64,000 nt of DNA from Ruegeria sp. HKCCD7303 (lineage in GTDB: Bacteria; Pseudomonadota; Alphaproteobacteria; Rhodobacterales; Rhodobacteraceae): contig NZ_WVRE01000004.1 in NCBI RefSeq assembly GCF_013111185.1, forward strand, positions 339,282 to 403,281. The letters are read 5' to 3'. The position numbers and the translations under genes were made by a program. The number at the start of each line of letters is the position of its first letter. The first letter of the stretch is position 1. Under the pieces are notes generated by a model that saw only the letters and a program-made list of their open reading frames with translations, made no database searches and had not been told where the DNA came from. Shown here piece after piece: positions 18,423 to 27,155 of this stretch.

Positions 18423-19202
18423 ATGTCAGACGAGATCCTATATGACCAACAGGCAATCAGCTTTCTGGAAGAGCTCTGGGGAGAGGGGTTTCTTTCACCG
18501 GGAGGCCCTGAAGAAGTTGCGCGTGTTGTTAAAGGGATTGATCTGAAAGATAAGCATATCCTTGATATCGGATGCGGATCTGGGGCCATTGCAGTGTTGA
18601 TGGCACGGGAGTTCGGCGCCGCTAGAGTTACGGGGATTGATGTAGAGGCCCCAGTTTGCGCGGCTGCGAGAGAGCGAGCTAAGCAGGCAGGCTTGGAGGA
18701 GAAGGTCGAAATCATACGGGTCACTCCAGGTCCAATGCCATTCGAAGATGGTGCTTTTGACGTAGTGTTTTCGAAAGACTCGATAATCCATATCCCCGAC
18801 AAAGTAACGATGGCTGCGGAAGCTTTTCGTGTGCTCAAACCAGGCGGTCATTTCGCTGCTTCTGACTGGCTGACCAATCATGATGGTGAGATGTCACCAG
18901 AAATGGCGCACTACGTAAAGATGGAAGCCTTAGAGTTTCAGATGGCGTCGCCCTCTAAGTACCGCGCTGCGATGGAGCTGGCTGGCTTTGAGGACGTAGA
19001 GTTAGTCAACCGCAACCCTTGGTATGCTCAGGTATCAGCTGCTGAGCTTGAGGAATTGACCGGGCCAAACCGAGCCGACTGGGAAGCTCGGCATGGTGCG
19101 GAGTTTATCGAACATCAGATCGAGATCTGGGACGCTATGCAGCCAGTGTTGAAAACCGGAGAGCATTGCCCGCATCACATCCGTGGTCGGAAACCTGCCT
19201 GA
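18423..19202 (+). CDS. SAM-dependent methyltransferase, phosphoethanolamine-N-methyltransferase-like
   Basis: 259 aa from the ATG at 18423 with GGGGGAA 4-5 nt upstream. The ATG at 18408 is in frame but poorly placed. SAM motif I is ILDIGCGSGAIAV at about 46-58, then GIDVE. FSKDSIIHIPDK and LKPGGHFAASDW match the methyltransferase domain of phosphoethanolamine N-methyltransferases, as does the N-terminal WGEGFLSPGGPEE block. It methylates an amine or phospho-amine in this family. It is odd in a region otherwise built from demethylating enzymes. It could recycle methyl groups, make a choline-like product, or act on a different substrate. It diverges from the dehydrogenase gene across the palindrome at 18303. 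Confidence 0.8.
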   Translation: MSDEILYDQQAISFLEELWGEGFLSPGGPEEVARVVKGIDLKDKHILDIGCGSGAIAVLMAREFGAARVTGIDVEAPVCAAARERAKQAGLEEKVEIIRVTPGPMPFEDGAFDVVFSKDSIIHIPDKVTMAAEAFRVLKPGGHFAASDWLTNHDGEMSPEMAHYVKMEALEFQMASPSKYRAAMELAGFEDVELVNRNPWYAQVSAAELEELTGPNRADWEARHGAEFIEHQIEIWDAMQPVLKTGEHCPHHIRGRKPA

Positions 19203-19235
19203 TCTGACTGGAACTTTGAATGGGCGCGATGACCG

Positions 19236-20615
19236 TTATGCGTCGTAGTCCTTGCTGACCTGCGCCATACCAGCTTCCATGATGTCGAACATTTCATCTA
19301 TCTGCGACGGAGTTATGATCAGAGGGGGCGAGAACACGGCCATGTTTCCAAATGGTCGCAACAGGAGTCCCATCTCCTCGCACGCATCGTCCAGTTTCTG
19401 TCCAAACTTCACATGCGCTTCATAACTCTCGACGTTCAATTCAGGGCGACATTCTATGCACCCGAGGAGCCCGTCACCGCGCACATCCCCAACTATCGGA
19501 AACTTTTCCTTTATTTGATTTAGGCGGTCCTGGAAATGCGGTGTGACGCGTTGAACGTGTCCTAGGATGTCCTCGCGCTCCATGATTTCAATATTTTTAA
19601 TGGCAGCCGCGCAGCTCACAGGGTGCCCGGAGTATGTGTAGCCGTTGTAGAAAACATCCTCTCCCGGTGCGTCTGAAATGCGTTTCACTACTGCGTCCGA
19701 GATTACGCAGGCACCTAGCGGCAGATAGCCCGAGGTTAAACCTTTTGCGCAGGTGATAATGTCAGGGACGATGCCAAAGACCTCTTCTGAGGCGAACCAA
19801 TGGCCCAGCCTGCCAAAGCCGGTTACGACTTCATCCGAAATGTACAGAATGTCGTTTGCCCGGCAAATTTCGAGCGTGCGCTTGTGATAACCCGGAGGTG
19901 GAACGATCACGCCACCGGAACATAGGATCGGTTCCGCGATAAAGGCGGCAATACGGTTGGCGCCGACGTCAGCAATCAGGTTCTCAAGGTCCGCAACTTT
20001 GGCGTCGCACCAGGCATCAACACTCATGCCCTCTGGCCGGTGGTAGGGATTCACGTCGGGCAGAAAACGCACCAGATCCTGAGCTTTCTCAAAGCTCGTT
20101 TCGAAACGTTCTTTTCCAGTGACAGTCGCGGCGAGAAAGGTTGAGCCGTGGTAGCCTTTTTCCCGGCCGATCACGATCCTCTTCTCCGGTCGGCCAAGCC
20201 GTTTGTTCATGAAAAGTGCGGTCCGCAGTGCGGTGTCAACGGCCGTAGACCCACCGGTCGTGAAGTGCACCGTGTTCAGATCGCCTGGTGTACGTTCGGC
20301 GATCATTCGCGCCAAAACTGCCGCGGGTTCGGTCGTAAACGACCACGGCGACGCGTAGGGCATCTTCACAACCTGTTGGGAAATGGTATCAGCCATCTCT
20401 TGACGCCCATATCCGATCTGTGTGCACCACATTCCGCCAGGGCCATCGATATATCGCTTCCCGGCAGCATCCCAAAGGTAGATACCATCCGCTGTATTTA
20501 CCCGCATGTACTCGTCAGACCCAAAGCCGTTGGTTCCGGCCCAAGGATGTAGGTGATGGTCGCGATCCCAAGCGACAAGGTCGCCGTCGGTTGGTGTATT
20601 ACCCAGGGTGTTCAC
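19236..20615 (-). CDS. Class III PLP-dependent aminotransferase (omega-amine:pyruvate type)
   Basis: 459 aa from a GTG at 20615 with AAAGGAG about 8 nt upstream. PLP-binding Lys291 is in ITCAKGLTSGYLPLGA, cofactor Asp261 in ISDEVVTGFGR, and the phosphate-binding GGSTAVDTAL is at 121-130. The family transfers terminal amino groups of diamines, beta-alanine or omega-amino acids to pyruvate or 2-oxoglutarate. It is the last gene of a four-gene minus-strand operon (two FAD enzymes, GcvT-like, aminotransferase), 13 bp after the GcvT-like gene. That context suggests it deaminates a product of the preceding oxidations. Putrescine or an aminoaldehyde-derived acid is plausible but not proved. Confidence 0.9.
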   Translation of the reverse strand: MNTLGNTPTDGDLVAWDRDHHLHPWAGTNGFGSDEYMRVNTADGIYLWDAAGKRYIDGPGGMWCTQIGYGRQEMADTISQQVVKMPYASPWSFTTEPAAVLARMIAERTPGDLNTVHFTTGGSTAVDTALRTALFMNKRLGRPEKRIVIGREKGYHGSTFLAATVTGKERFETSFEKAQDLVRFLPDVNPYHRPEGMSVDAWCDAKVADLENLIADVGANRIAAFIAEPILCSGGVIVPPPGYHKRTLEICRANDILYISDEVVTGFGRLGHWFASEEVFGIVPDIITCAKGLTSGYLPLGACVISDAVVKRISDAPGEDVFYNGYTYSGHPVSCAAAIKNIEIMEREDILGHVQRVTPHFQDRLNQIKEKFPIVGDVRGDGLLGCIECRPELNVESYEAHVKFGQKLDDACEEMGLLLRPFGNMAVFSPPLIITPSQIDEMFDIMEAGMAQVSKDYDA

Positions 20616-20628
20616 GTCTGCTTCTCCT

Positions 20629-21804
20629 TTAGGTGCGGGCCGGTGGCGTAGCTCGTGCGCGGGGCGGTGCGAAAAAGGCTTTGGTGACAGGAGTGAGGCG
20701 CGCCATCCTGGTGCGCCATTTGCCTTCTTGCAGAGTGTAAATCTCGGCCTTTAAGCCAGATGACCGGCCAGCATCCGGCATACGGACATGGGCCAACGCA
20801 ATGCTGCGCTTGGCGGTCGGCGACCATATCCCGGATGTTATGTGCCCAACTTCTTTTTTGCGTCGATTGTAGATCAACGACCCTTCCGAGGGTTTGAATC
20901 CTTCGACATCGAAACGTAGGAGGAGGCTTCTTGGATTCTCTCGCTTGGACAGCAGCTCTCGCCGGCCATTGAAATGTCCTTTGTTGAAATCGACTAGCCG
21001 ACCCAGACCAAGTTCGAAGGGTGTTTGGCCTCGGTGCAACCGTTCGGTCGCATGAACCGGTTGAAAATCCACACCTGCGGTCAGAAAACCGGCTTCGATG
21101 CGGGCCAAGTTTACAGCTTCGTATCCAATGGCGCGCAGTCCCTGATGTGTGCCGCCTTTCCAAATTCTGTCCCAAAGCGCTTCTGCCTTGTCCCAGTCGC
21201 ACCAGAGCTCGTAACCTAAGTCACCAGTAAAACCCGTCCGCGAGATCATGAGACTGTGTTCAATTTGAGCGAGATCGAATGGCTTCAGCTTGCTGACATC
21301 TAAACCAGCGGCTTCCAAAACTGCATAAGAGGTCGGCCCTTGCAGCGAAAGTCCAGCAACACTGTGAGTTTCGTCGACGACTGAAACGTCAAAACCCCAT
21401 GCAGCGTCGAGTAGCCATGTCAGCATTTGTTCCTGACAACAAAGGCGCCAATCGTTGTCGCCAAGATGGAAAAGAGTCCCGTCATCGATGATCATACCCT
21501 CTTCATCACACCAGACCGCGTACCCCACGCGACCAACGCTGATTTTTCGGACGTCCCGTGTCACGAGGCGATTGAGCATCGCGGTCGTGTCCGGCCCGGT
21601 CAATCGGTACTTGTGCATTGGTGAGATATCAAACAAAGAGGCCTGATTTCGCAGCGCGAAGTACTCGAACTCGACACTGTCCAGCACACCCGGGCCAGCA
21701 TAACCGGCCCAATCGTACCAATTTTGTGCGCGATTTTGCTCTTCGAGTTTTTTGTGAAATGGCCCGGGTATCAAACCGAGTTTTGGATCGGTAAAGATGC
21801 TCAT
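20629..21804 (-). CDS. GcvT-like aminomethyltransferase / demethylase
   Basis: 391 aa from an ATG at 21804 that overlaps the stop of the upstream FAD enzyme by 4 bases. The longer reading from 21888 lies inside that gene. The fold is the glycine-cleavage T-protein type: MHKYRLTGPDTTAMLNRLVT, GFTGDLGYELWCDWD, LARIEAGF, FELGLGRLVDFNKG. Relatives transfer one-carbon units from amines or from DMSP (DmdA) to tetrahydrofolate. The ATGA overlap means it is co-translated with the flavoenzyme, so it may take the formaldehyde-level carbon released by that oxidation. It is not the housekeeping gcvT, as no gcvH or gcvP gene is nearby. Confidence 0.87.
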   Translation of the reverse strand: MSIFTDPKLGLIPGPFHKKLEEQNRAQNWYDWAGYAGPGVLDSVEFEYFALRNQASLFDISPMHKYRLTGPDTTAMLNRLVTRDVRKISVGRVGYAVWCDEEGMIIDDGTLFHLGDNDWRLCCQEQMLTWLLDAAWGFDVSVVDETHSVAGLSLQGPTSYAVLEAAGLDVSKLKPFDLAQIEHSLMISRTGFTGDLGYELWCDWDKAEALWDRIWKGGTHQGLRAIGYEAVNLARIEAGFLTAGVDFQPVHATERLHRGQTPFELGLGRLVDFNKGHFNGRRELLSKRENPRSLLLRFDVEGFKPSEGSLIYNRRKKEVGHITSGIWSPTAKRSIALAHVRMPDAGRSSGLKAEIYTLQEGKWRTRMARLTPVTKAFFAPPRARATPPART

Positions 21805-23333
21805 GGCAGAGCCTCCAGCGCCGCCAGGGCCGCATTGCGACCAGCGAGGCCCATGACGTCGCCACCGGGATGCGTTGCTGCACCGCATTGGAACAGCCCT
21901 TTCGGCCCCATGGAGTATCTGGACATCCCGTTCGTGGGCCGAAGTGTCAGGAGCTGGTCCAAAGACATTTCTGCATGGTGCCAGTGCCCGCCGGGCGCTC
22001 CGGTTGCGCTTTCGATTTTATCCGGTGTTATGACCTGCTTACCTGCAATTTGATCACCCAAGCCGGGCAGGGCGCGGCTAAGAGTTTCGACTGCAATTTC
22101 CGCAAGCTGTTCCTTTGCAGTCTCAGTCCAGCCGCCTTCAAGGTCAGATGGCGCATATTGCACTATGGTTGACAGCCAGCTTGCCCCGTCGGCTGTCTGC
22201 ATTTTGAAAGCTTCAATCACAGGTGCTTTGGACATTTGACCATACTTAGCCGGATTGAACGCAGCTTCGACGTATTCCACAGAAGGAGCATAGATCAGAC
22301 GTTCGTGTGCCAATTCGTCACTCAGGCTGGGCAGGGCGGAGCTATCCTTGAGCCGTAGATTGACCTTAGCCGTTGTTCCACGCGCCCGTATATTTCGCAC
22401 TCGCCGCATCGTTTCGATGTCAAAGGCAGAGGGACCGGTCATTCGGCTTGTTAGTTTCGGGGCAAGGCTGCTGAGCACATTAGGCGCGGCAATGGTTCGT
22501 CCATCGGTGGTTTCCACTCCGGAGACTGCATCGTTGTCCAACAGAATGCGGGATACTTCAGTGTCCGGCATCAGCAGGCAACCTGCCTTTTGCGCAGCTT
22601 CCACCATCAAATCGGTTAACGCGCACATCCCGCCTGCTGGTTGAGTGATGGTCCCTCCGTGACCCAAACGATAGATCAGATTGAACACAGTGCCCGGAGA
22701 TCTTGGACCAGTGGCTGTCCCCCAGATTGCATCAGCAGCAAGCATTCCAGCCACCGGTCCTTCCGACAGGTCATCTAGGATAATGTCGTGGACATTAGAT
22801 AAGACGACCTGCAGGAAACGCCGCATTTCAGATTTGCCCAGCTTTTTCAGGTCTATGCCCAGTTTCGCCAGGCGCAAGAACTCGTTGAGCGCACCCCGGG
22901 AAAGGATGGCCTTTTGCCCCCCGGGAGGTGGAGCCTCGGCGAGTTGGCGCAAAAGGTCTCCATATGTAATCAGCTGGCGTGTCAGATCAGACCAGGCATC
23001 TGATTCCCGGTGTTTTGTCCCGTCGCTCCAATACACGCCGTCGTTCTTGAAGACGATGTGCCGCCCATCCTCAGACAGAGAGACCGTGGAGACGGGTTTG
23101 CTGGACAGGACAGGGTGTTGAATACCTATGCCGATGTCACCCAATGCCCGCGGGCTCAGGTTGTATAGCGAATGTGCAAGGGTCGGACCGCCGTCCACAG
23201 AATAAGACGCCATGCCGCCGAACCTGTCGGATTTCTCAATGATACAGACATTCTTGCCGCGTCGACCAAGGAGTGTTCCGGCAATCAGGCCGTTTACACC
23301 GCCGCCAACGACAATCGCATCAAATTGGCTCAT
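21801..23333 (-). CDS. FAD-dependent oxidoreductase, PYROXD2/CrtI-like, second of pair
   Basis: 510 aa from the ATG at 23333, which overlaps the preceding FAD gene by 4 bases. The longer reading from 23486 overlaps that gene and is rejected. The N-terminal FAD site is GGGVNG at 10-15, then IIEKSDRFGGMAS. The C-terminal motif GLFQCGAATHPGGDVMGLAG is diagnostic of the PYROXD2/phytoene-desaturase-like family. There is no carotenoid pathway here. Together with the neighbouring paralogue, the GcvT-like gene and the aminotransferase it more likely oxidises an amine. The paralogues are diverged and may form a heterodimer, which is inference. Confidence 0.87.
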   Translation of the reverse strand: MSQFDAIVVGGGVNGLIAGTLLGRRGKNVCIIEKSDRFGGMASYSVDGGPTLAHSLYNLSPRALGDIGIGIQHPVLSSKPVSTVSLSEDGRHIVFKNDGVYWSDGTKHRESDAWSDLTRQLITYGDLLRQLAEAPPPGGQKAILSRGALNEFLRLAKLGIDLKKLGKSEMRRFLQVVLSNVHDIILDDLSEGPVAGMLAADAIWGTATGPRSPGTVFNLIYRLGHGGTITQPAGGMCALTDLMVEAAQKAGCLLMPDTEVSRILLDNDAVSGVETTDGRTIAAPNVLSSLAPKLTSRMTGPSAFDIETMRRVRNIRARGTTAKVNLRLKDSSALPSLSDELAHERLIYAPSVEYVEAAFNPAKYGQMSKAPVIEAFKMQTADGASWLSTIVQYAPSDLEGGWTETAKEQLAEIAVETLSRALPGLGDQIAGKQVITPDKIESATGAPGGHWHHAEMSLDQLLTLRPTNGMSRYSMGPKGLFQCGAATHPGGDVMGLAGRNAALAALEALP

Positions 23334-24967
23334 GCGGCATACCCCTTCATTCGGCCATGCCGTGTTTCTTTTCTGAGAATAGCGCGGGCAGCGTTTGCAC
23401 CTGGGGCCCCCATAACCCCTCCGCCGGGATGGGCGGACGACCCGCACAAATAAAGCCCCTTGATAGGTAAATTGTACTGCGACCAACCCGGGACGGGCCG
23501 ATTGAAGAAAAGCTGATCAAAAGTCAGTTCGCCTTGGAAAATGTTGCCCTCTGTCAGACCGACCTCGCGCTCAATTTCCAATGGTGAGCGAACTTCCATA
23601 TGAACAACGCGCTCGCGAATGTCGGGACACGCCACAGACATCTGGTCGAGTACAGTTTCTGCCATCGCGTTGCGCTGCTTTTCGTCCCAATTCTCGGCCG
23701 ATTTAACGCCGTCGACTTCTAGGTCATAAGGCGCATATTGGACGAAAACCGTCATCATGTGGGCACCTGTCGGCGCCATAGTCGGATCAATCTGGCTAGG
23801 GATGAGCATGTCAATATAAGGCTTTTCCGACCAGCGCCCGACTTTCCAATCATCGTAGGCCTTTTCAAGTTCAAGGAGGCTCTGCGACACATGCAAATCA
23901 CCCCTGAGGAAGCTGGTGTGCTCGGGTGCTGCAGGGAAATTTGGAAAGCGATCAAGTGCGATGTTGAGTTTCGCCGAAGATCCGCGAATTTTGAAGTTCC
24001 GCACCGCCTTGGTGAAGTCATCCGGCAACTCGGCCGCGTCAATATGGTGCAGAACAGTGCGTTTGATATCCATATTGGAGGCAACGACAGGGGCATAAAA
24101 AACCTTGCCGTCCTCGAGAGCTACACCTTCAACGCGTCCATCTTTGCTGAGGATTTTCTCAACCCCTGAACCTGTGTGAATCGTACCCCCGTGCTCTTTG
24201 AATGAGGCAGCAATCGCATTCGAAATCGCGCCCATCCCACCGCGCGCGAAACCCCAGGCACCGATGCCGCCATCAATGTCACCCATGTAGTGGTGCAGCA
24301 GAACGTAGGCTGTTCCGGGCGAATACACCCCGAGGCCGGTTCCGATAATACCTGAGCCTGCCAAATGGGCCTTAATCAGGTCGTTTTCGAAATGTTCATC
24401 CAAGAAGTCACCAATGGACATTGTCCAGAACTTCAGCGTTTCACCAAGCTCCCGACTGCCCAGACCATGTGCTTTTTTTACGAGGTATGCCAGTTCGCCG
24501 AAATCGCGCGGATGGAGAGAAGCGGGGTCCGGTGCGTCCCGAAGTAGAAAGGGACGGATAAAACGGCATTGCCGCATAATGGCTTGCGAATAGCGGCGAT
24601 AGGCGTCGGCATCTTTTTCAGAATGACGTGCCATCTCACGCTTCAGTGCGTTGTGATCGGAATAGTAGGCGAAGTAATCCCCATCGCGTGTGAAGCTCGC
24701 GCCGCCTTCATACGGAATAACCTGAAGTCCGTATTTCGGAAGCTCGAGGTCCCTGGCAATCTCGCGCCGCAGAAGAGAGCAAACGTACGAGCAGTTGGAG
24801 TATGTCCAACCCTCGTGTAGCGACCGGCTGACTGCCGCGCCACCAATCCAGTCGTTCTTTTCGACCACCAAAACACGCATGCCAGCGCGCGCCAAATAGG
24901 CTGCGGCGGTTAATCCGTTGTGACCAGCGCCAGCCACAATCACATCGTATCTGTTATCAACTGTCAA
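23330..24967 (-). CDS. FAD-dependent oxidoreductase, PYROXD2/CrtI-like, first of pair
   Basis: 545 aa from a TTG at 24967, placed by GGATGGAG 6 nt upstream and by the FAD motif GAGHNG that starts 12 residues in. A longer frame reaches 25036, but it would run through the palindrome at 25019-25042, so it is unlikely. The C-terminal motif is GLYLCGSSAHPGGGVMGAPG. This is the promoter-proximal gene of the operon 24967 to 19236. The substrate is unknown. The family is often misnamed phytoene dehydrogenase, but the operon indicates amine metabolism. Confidence 0.87.
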   Translation of the reverse strand: MTVDNRYDVIVAGAGHNGLTAAAYLARAGMRVLVVEKNDWIGGAAVSRSLHEGWTYSNCSYVCSLLRREIARDLELPKYGLQVIPYEGGASFTRDGDYFAYYSDHNALKREMARHSEKDADAYRRYSQAIMRQCRFIRPFLLRDAPDPASLHPRDFGELAYLVKKAHGLGSRELGETLKFWTMSIGDFLDEHFENDLIKAHLAGSGIIGTGLGVYSPGTAYVLLHHYMGDIDGGIGAWGFARGGMGAISNAIAASFKEHGGTIHTGSGVEKILSKDGRVEGVALEDGKVFYAPVVASNMDIKRTVLHHIDAAELPDDFTKAVRNFKIRGSSAKLNIALDRFPNFPAAPEHTSFLRGDLHVSQSLLELEKAYDDWKVGRWSEKPYIDMLIPSQIDPTMAPTGAHMMTVFVQYAPYDLEVDGVKSAENWDEKQRNAMAETVLDQMSVACPDIRERVVHMEVRSPLEIEREVGLTEGNIFQGELTFDQLFFNRPVPGWSQYNLPIKGLYLCGSSAHPGGGVMGAPGANAARAILRKETRHGRMKGYAA

Positions 24968-25018
24968 ATTGCTCCATCCCTTTCTCTTCCGTTTACAGAT
25001 CGGGTGCGCGTTCGTAAA

Positions 25019-25042
25019 GTTTATTTGAGCGCTCAAATAAAC
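25019..25042. promoter_or_regulatory. Perfect 24-bp palindromic operator
   Basis: GTTTATTTGAGC followed directly by its exact reverse complement. It lies midway between the FAD-enzyme operon (minus, start 24967) and the TetR gene (plus, start 25107), so it is the obvious autoregulatory operator of that TetR. Its sequence differs from the TGAATGATCATTCA sites, which implies a second specificity. Confidence 0.75.
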
Positions 25043-25106
25043 TTCAAGCTATTGACGCATCTTTTTTGCGCGCTGTAGATGGCTGCATTCGTAGGAGGAG
25101 CGGCAA

Positions 25107-25745
25107 TTGGTCGAAGTTGAGCGGAAACGTCCTCGCAAAGAGCGGAAGGAGAACGCAGATCGTCGTCGCCGGCAGCTGCTGGACGCGGCTTGCCGCTCTA
25201 TATTGACGCACGGGTTGGCAAAAACGACGCTTGCAACGGTGGCGTCTGAGGCTGAGCTTTCTCAGGGTGTCGCGGCGTTTTACTTCAAGTCAAAACTAGG
25301 TCTTCTGACAGAAACATTGCGCGACCTTTACCAGCGTTACGAAAAGCACTGGACAGCTTCTTTAGAGCGAGCAGGGGACAAGCCCGCCGAAAAGATAAGG
25401 GCTTTGATAAAAGCTGACTTCCACCCGGATGCCTGTGGTCCCGATGTCTTGCCCCTTTGGTATGCATTTTGGGGCGAGCTTCGATTTCAGCTGCAGTATG
25501 ACGAAGTTGCCGAGCATTTTGAGACACGTCGAAGAGAGACTTTGAGATTGATCTGGAATGAACTGCTCTCAGCAGACGACGCTATATCAGCAGATCAAAT
25601 GGCTGAATGGATGGAGACATTAACGGATGGCTATTGGCAACGATTGCATCTAGCTCCGGAAGGCCTGAGCCGAAAGCAGGCGGAGCAAGCTGCCTGGGGA
25701 TGCCTTGTTCGTTTGGTTCCAGAATTACTTGGAGATACGGCTTAG
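25107..25745 (+). CDS. BetI-like TetR-family regulator
   Basis: 212 aa from a TTG at 25107 with TAGGAGGAG 6 nt upstream. The basic N-terminus (KRPRKERKENADRRRRQ) precedes the TetR helix-turn-helix (LAKTTLATVASEAELSQGVA, YFKSKLGLL). The ligand domain contains LPLWYAFWGELRFQ, as in the other two BetI-like proteins here, and LTDGYWQRL. It is divergent from the FAD-enzyme operon and 27 bp upstream of the MATE exporter. The perfect palindrome at 25019 is its likely target, so it would repress the flavoenzyme operon, itself and perhaps the exporter. Confidence 0.88.
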   Translation: MVEVERKRPRKERKENADRRRRQLLDAACRSILTHGLAKTTLATVASEAELSQGVAAFYFKSKLGLLTETLRDLYQRYEKHWTASLERAGDKPAEKIRALIKADFHPDACGPDVLPLWYAFWGELRFQLQYDEVAEHFETRRRETLRLIWNELLSADDAISADQMAEWMETLTDGYWQRLHLAPEGLSRKQAEQAAWGCLVRLVPELLGDTA

Positions 25746-25772
25746 TCAATTTCGACTGAAAGGCCCCACAAT

Positions 25773-27125
25773 ATGACGCGAGTTCGGATATCGCAGCGGC
25801 CTCGGCCATCCTGGGGCGCCATCTTAAAAGAGGCGCGTTACCTTGCGCGGCTTGCCTTTCCGATAGTCATTTCTCTTGCTGCTGCTGCTTTGATTGGCGT
25901 CGTTGACACAGTGATGGTGGCCCCGTTGGGCACACTTCCTCTGGCGGCGGTCTCAATTACGGCCTCGGTGCTGATCATTTTCTATTCAGCGCTCTACGGC
26001 TTTGTGTCCGCAATTGGTGTGCGTATGGCCGAAGCTTTTGGGAAAACAAGTGACCAAGGGTTGGCAGCAGCAACAAACGCCGGGGTTTTTGTTTCCCTAG
26101 TCGTGGGGTCAGTTGGCGCTGTTGCAATGATCTGCCTTAAGCCTGCTCTTTCTTGGATTGGGCAGCCGCCTGAAGTGGTCAGTCTAATTGGCGGGTATTG
26201 GATTGCGATGAGCCTTCTTTTGGTGCCCTTCACGGTTTTCTACACGCTTAAGGCTCTCTTTGACGCCATGAACCGTCCGTGGATTGGGGTTGGTCTTGCG
26301 TTTCTTGCGGTCGGTTTCAACATCCCTTCAAACTATGTTTTGATCCACGGAGTTGGTGGCTGGCCAGGTCTGGGTCTTGTTGGCGCCGGGATTGCAAGTC
26401 TGTTGTCTCAGATAGTGCCGTTGATCATGGCGCTCGTGATCATACGAGTATGGAAAAGAAAGAGAGGCCTTCTGAGGGCCGCGAGTTTCGACAGATCCGA
26501 GGTCAAAGCGCAGCTCAAAGAAGGATTCATTATCTCCGTTGGTTATCTGGGGGAGGGGGCCGCTTACGCAGTTGCCGGCCTTATGCTTGGTTGGTTCAGC
26601 GCCGCTGCGCTCGCCGCGCATCAAATCGTTTCTGCGGTCAGCGACGTAGTTTACATGGTGCCCTTGGGCGTTTCGATTGCAATTTCGATACGTGTAGCTC
26701 AGGCCATTGGCGCCAATGAAAAAGAAAGGCTGAAGCCGATAGTATTGGCATCGCTGTTGGTCATCGTTAGTTGGATGGCCGTTGTCGTTACTGGTATTTT
26801 GATTGGCCGCGCTCCTTTGGCCAATAGCCTCTCAGATGATCCAAAAGTTGTTTCTCTCGCGATATCGATGTTCCTTGTGATTGCTGCAATGCAGATCGCA
26901 GATGGCGTGCAGGGGACAATGCTGGGCGCTTTTCGGGGCATGATGGACAATCACGTTCCTGTTGCGATTACCCTGATTGCATATTGGCTCTTTGCATTGC
27001 CGCTTGGATATGCGCTGGGCTTTTGGCTTGGGTTCGGTCCCAACGGAGTTTGGATCGGATACGGCTCAGGTCTCTCTTTGGCGGCTATCGCGTTGACCTA
27101 TCGCTTCTTCTCCCAAAACCGCTAA
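25773..27125 (+). CDS. MATE-family efflux transporter
   Basis: 450 aa with about 12 hydrophobic segments in two halves. An ARLAFPIVISLAAAALIGVVD-type first helix leads into the VDTVMVAPLGTLPLAAVS region typical of MATE proteins. The second half starts at about residue 245 (GYLGEGAAYAVAGLMLGWF). MATE proteins export cationic compounds in exchange for H+ or Na+. The ATG follows GAAAGG and lies 27 bp after the TetR stop, so the two are likely one operon. The context suggests export of a toxic amine or intermediate. Confidence 0.9.
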   Translation: MTRVRISQRPRPSWGAILKEARYLARLAFPIVISLAAAALIGVVDTVMVAPLGTLPLAAVSITASVLIIFYSALYGFVSAIGVRMAEAFGKTSDQGLAAATNAGVFVSLVVGSVGAVAMICLKPALSWIGQPPEVVSLIGGYWIAMSLLLVPFTVFYTLKALFDAMNRPWIGVGLAFLAVGFNIPSNYVLIHGVGGWPGLGLVGAGIASLLSQIVPLIMALVIIRVWKRKRGLLRAASFDRSEVKAQLKEGFIISVGYLGEGAAYAVAGLMLGWFSAAALAAHQIVSAVSDVVYMVPLGVSIAISIRVAQAIGANEKERLKPIVLASLLVIVSWMAVVVTGILIGRAPLANSLSDDPKVVSLAISMFLVIAAMQIADGVQGTMLGAFRGMMDNHVPVAITLIAYWLFALPLGYALGFWLGFGPNGVWIGYGSGLSLAAIALTYRFFSQNR

Positions 27126-27140
27126 GCGGCGCTGTTTGCT

Positions 27141-27155
27141 GGCCTTCTAAAGGCC
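27141..27155. terminator. Small hairpin between convergent genes
   Basis: GGCCTT, CTA, AAGGCC at the junction of the convergent MATE and DAO-oxidase genes, overlapping the latter's stop. The stem is short and has no T-run, so a bidirectional terminator role is only possible. Confidence 0.3.

Noticed and set aside
20629..21804. Housekeeping glycine cleavage T protein
   Set aside because: No gcvH or gcvP nearby, and it is coupled to flavoenzymes.
21801..25036. Carotenoid biosynthesis (phytoene dehydrogenase) pair
   Set aside because: The family name is often carried over, but no other carotenoid gene is present and the operon contains GcvT-like and aminotransferase genes.
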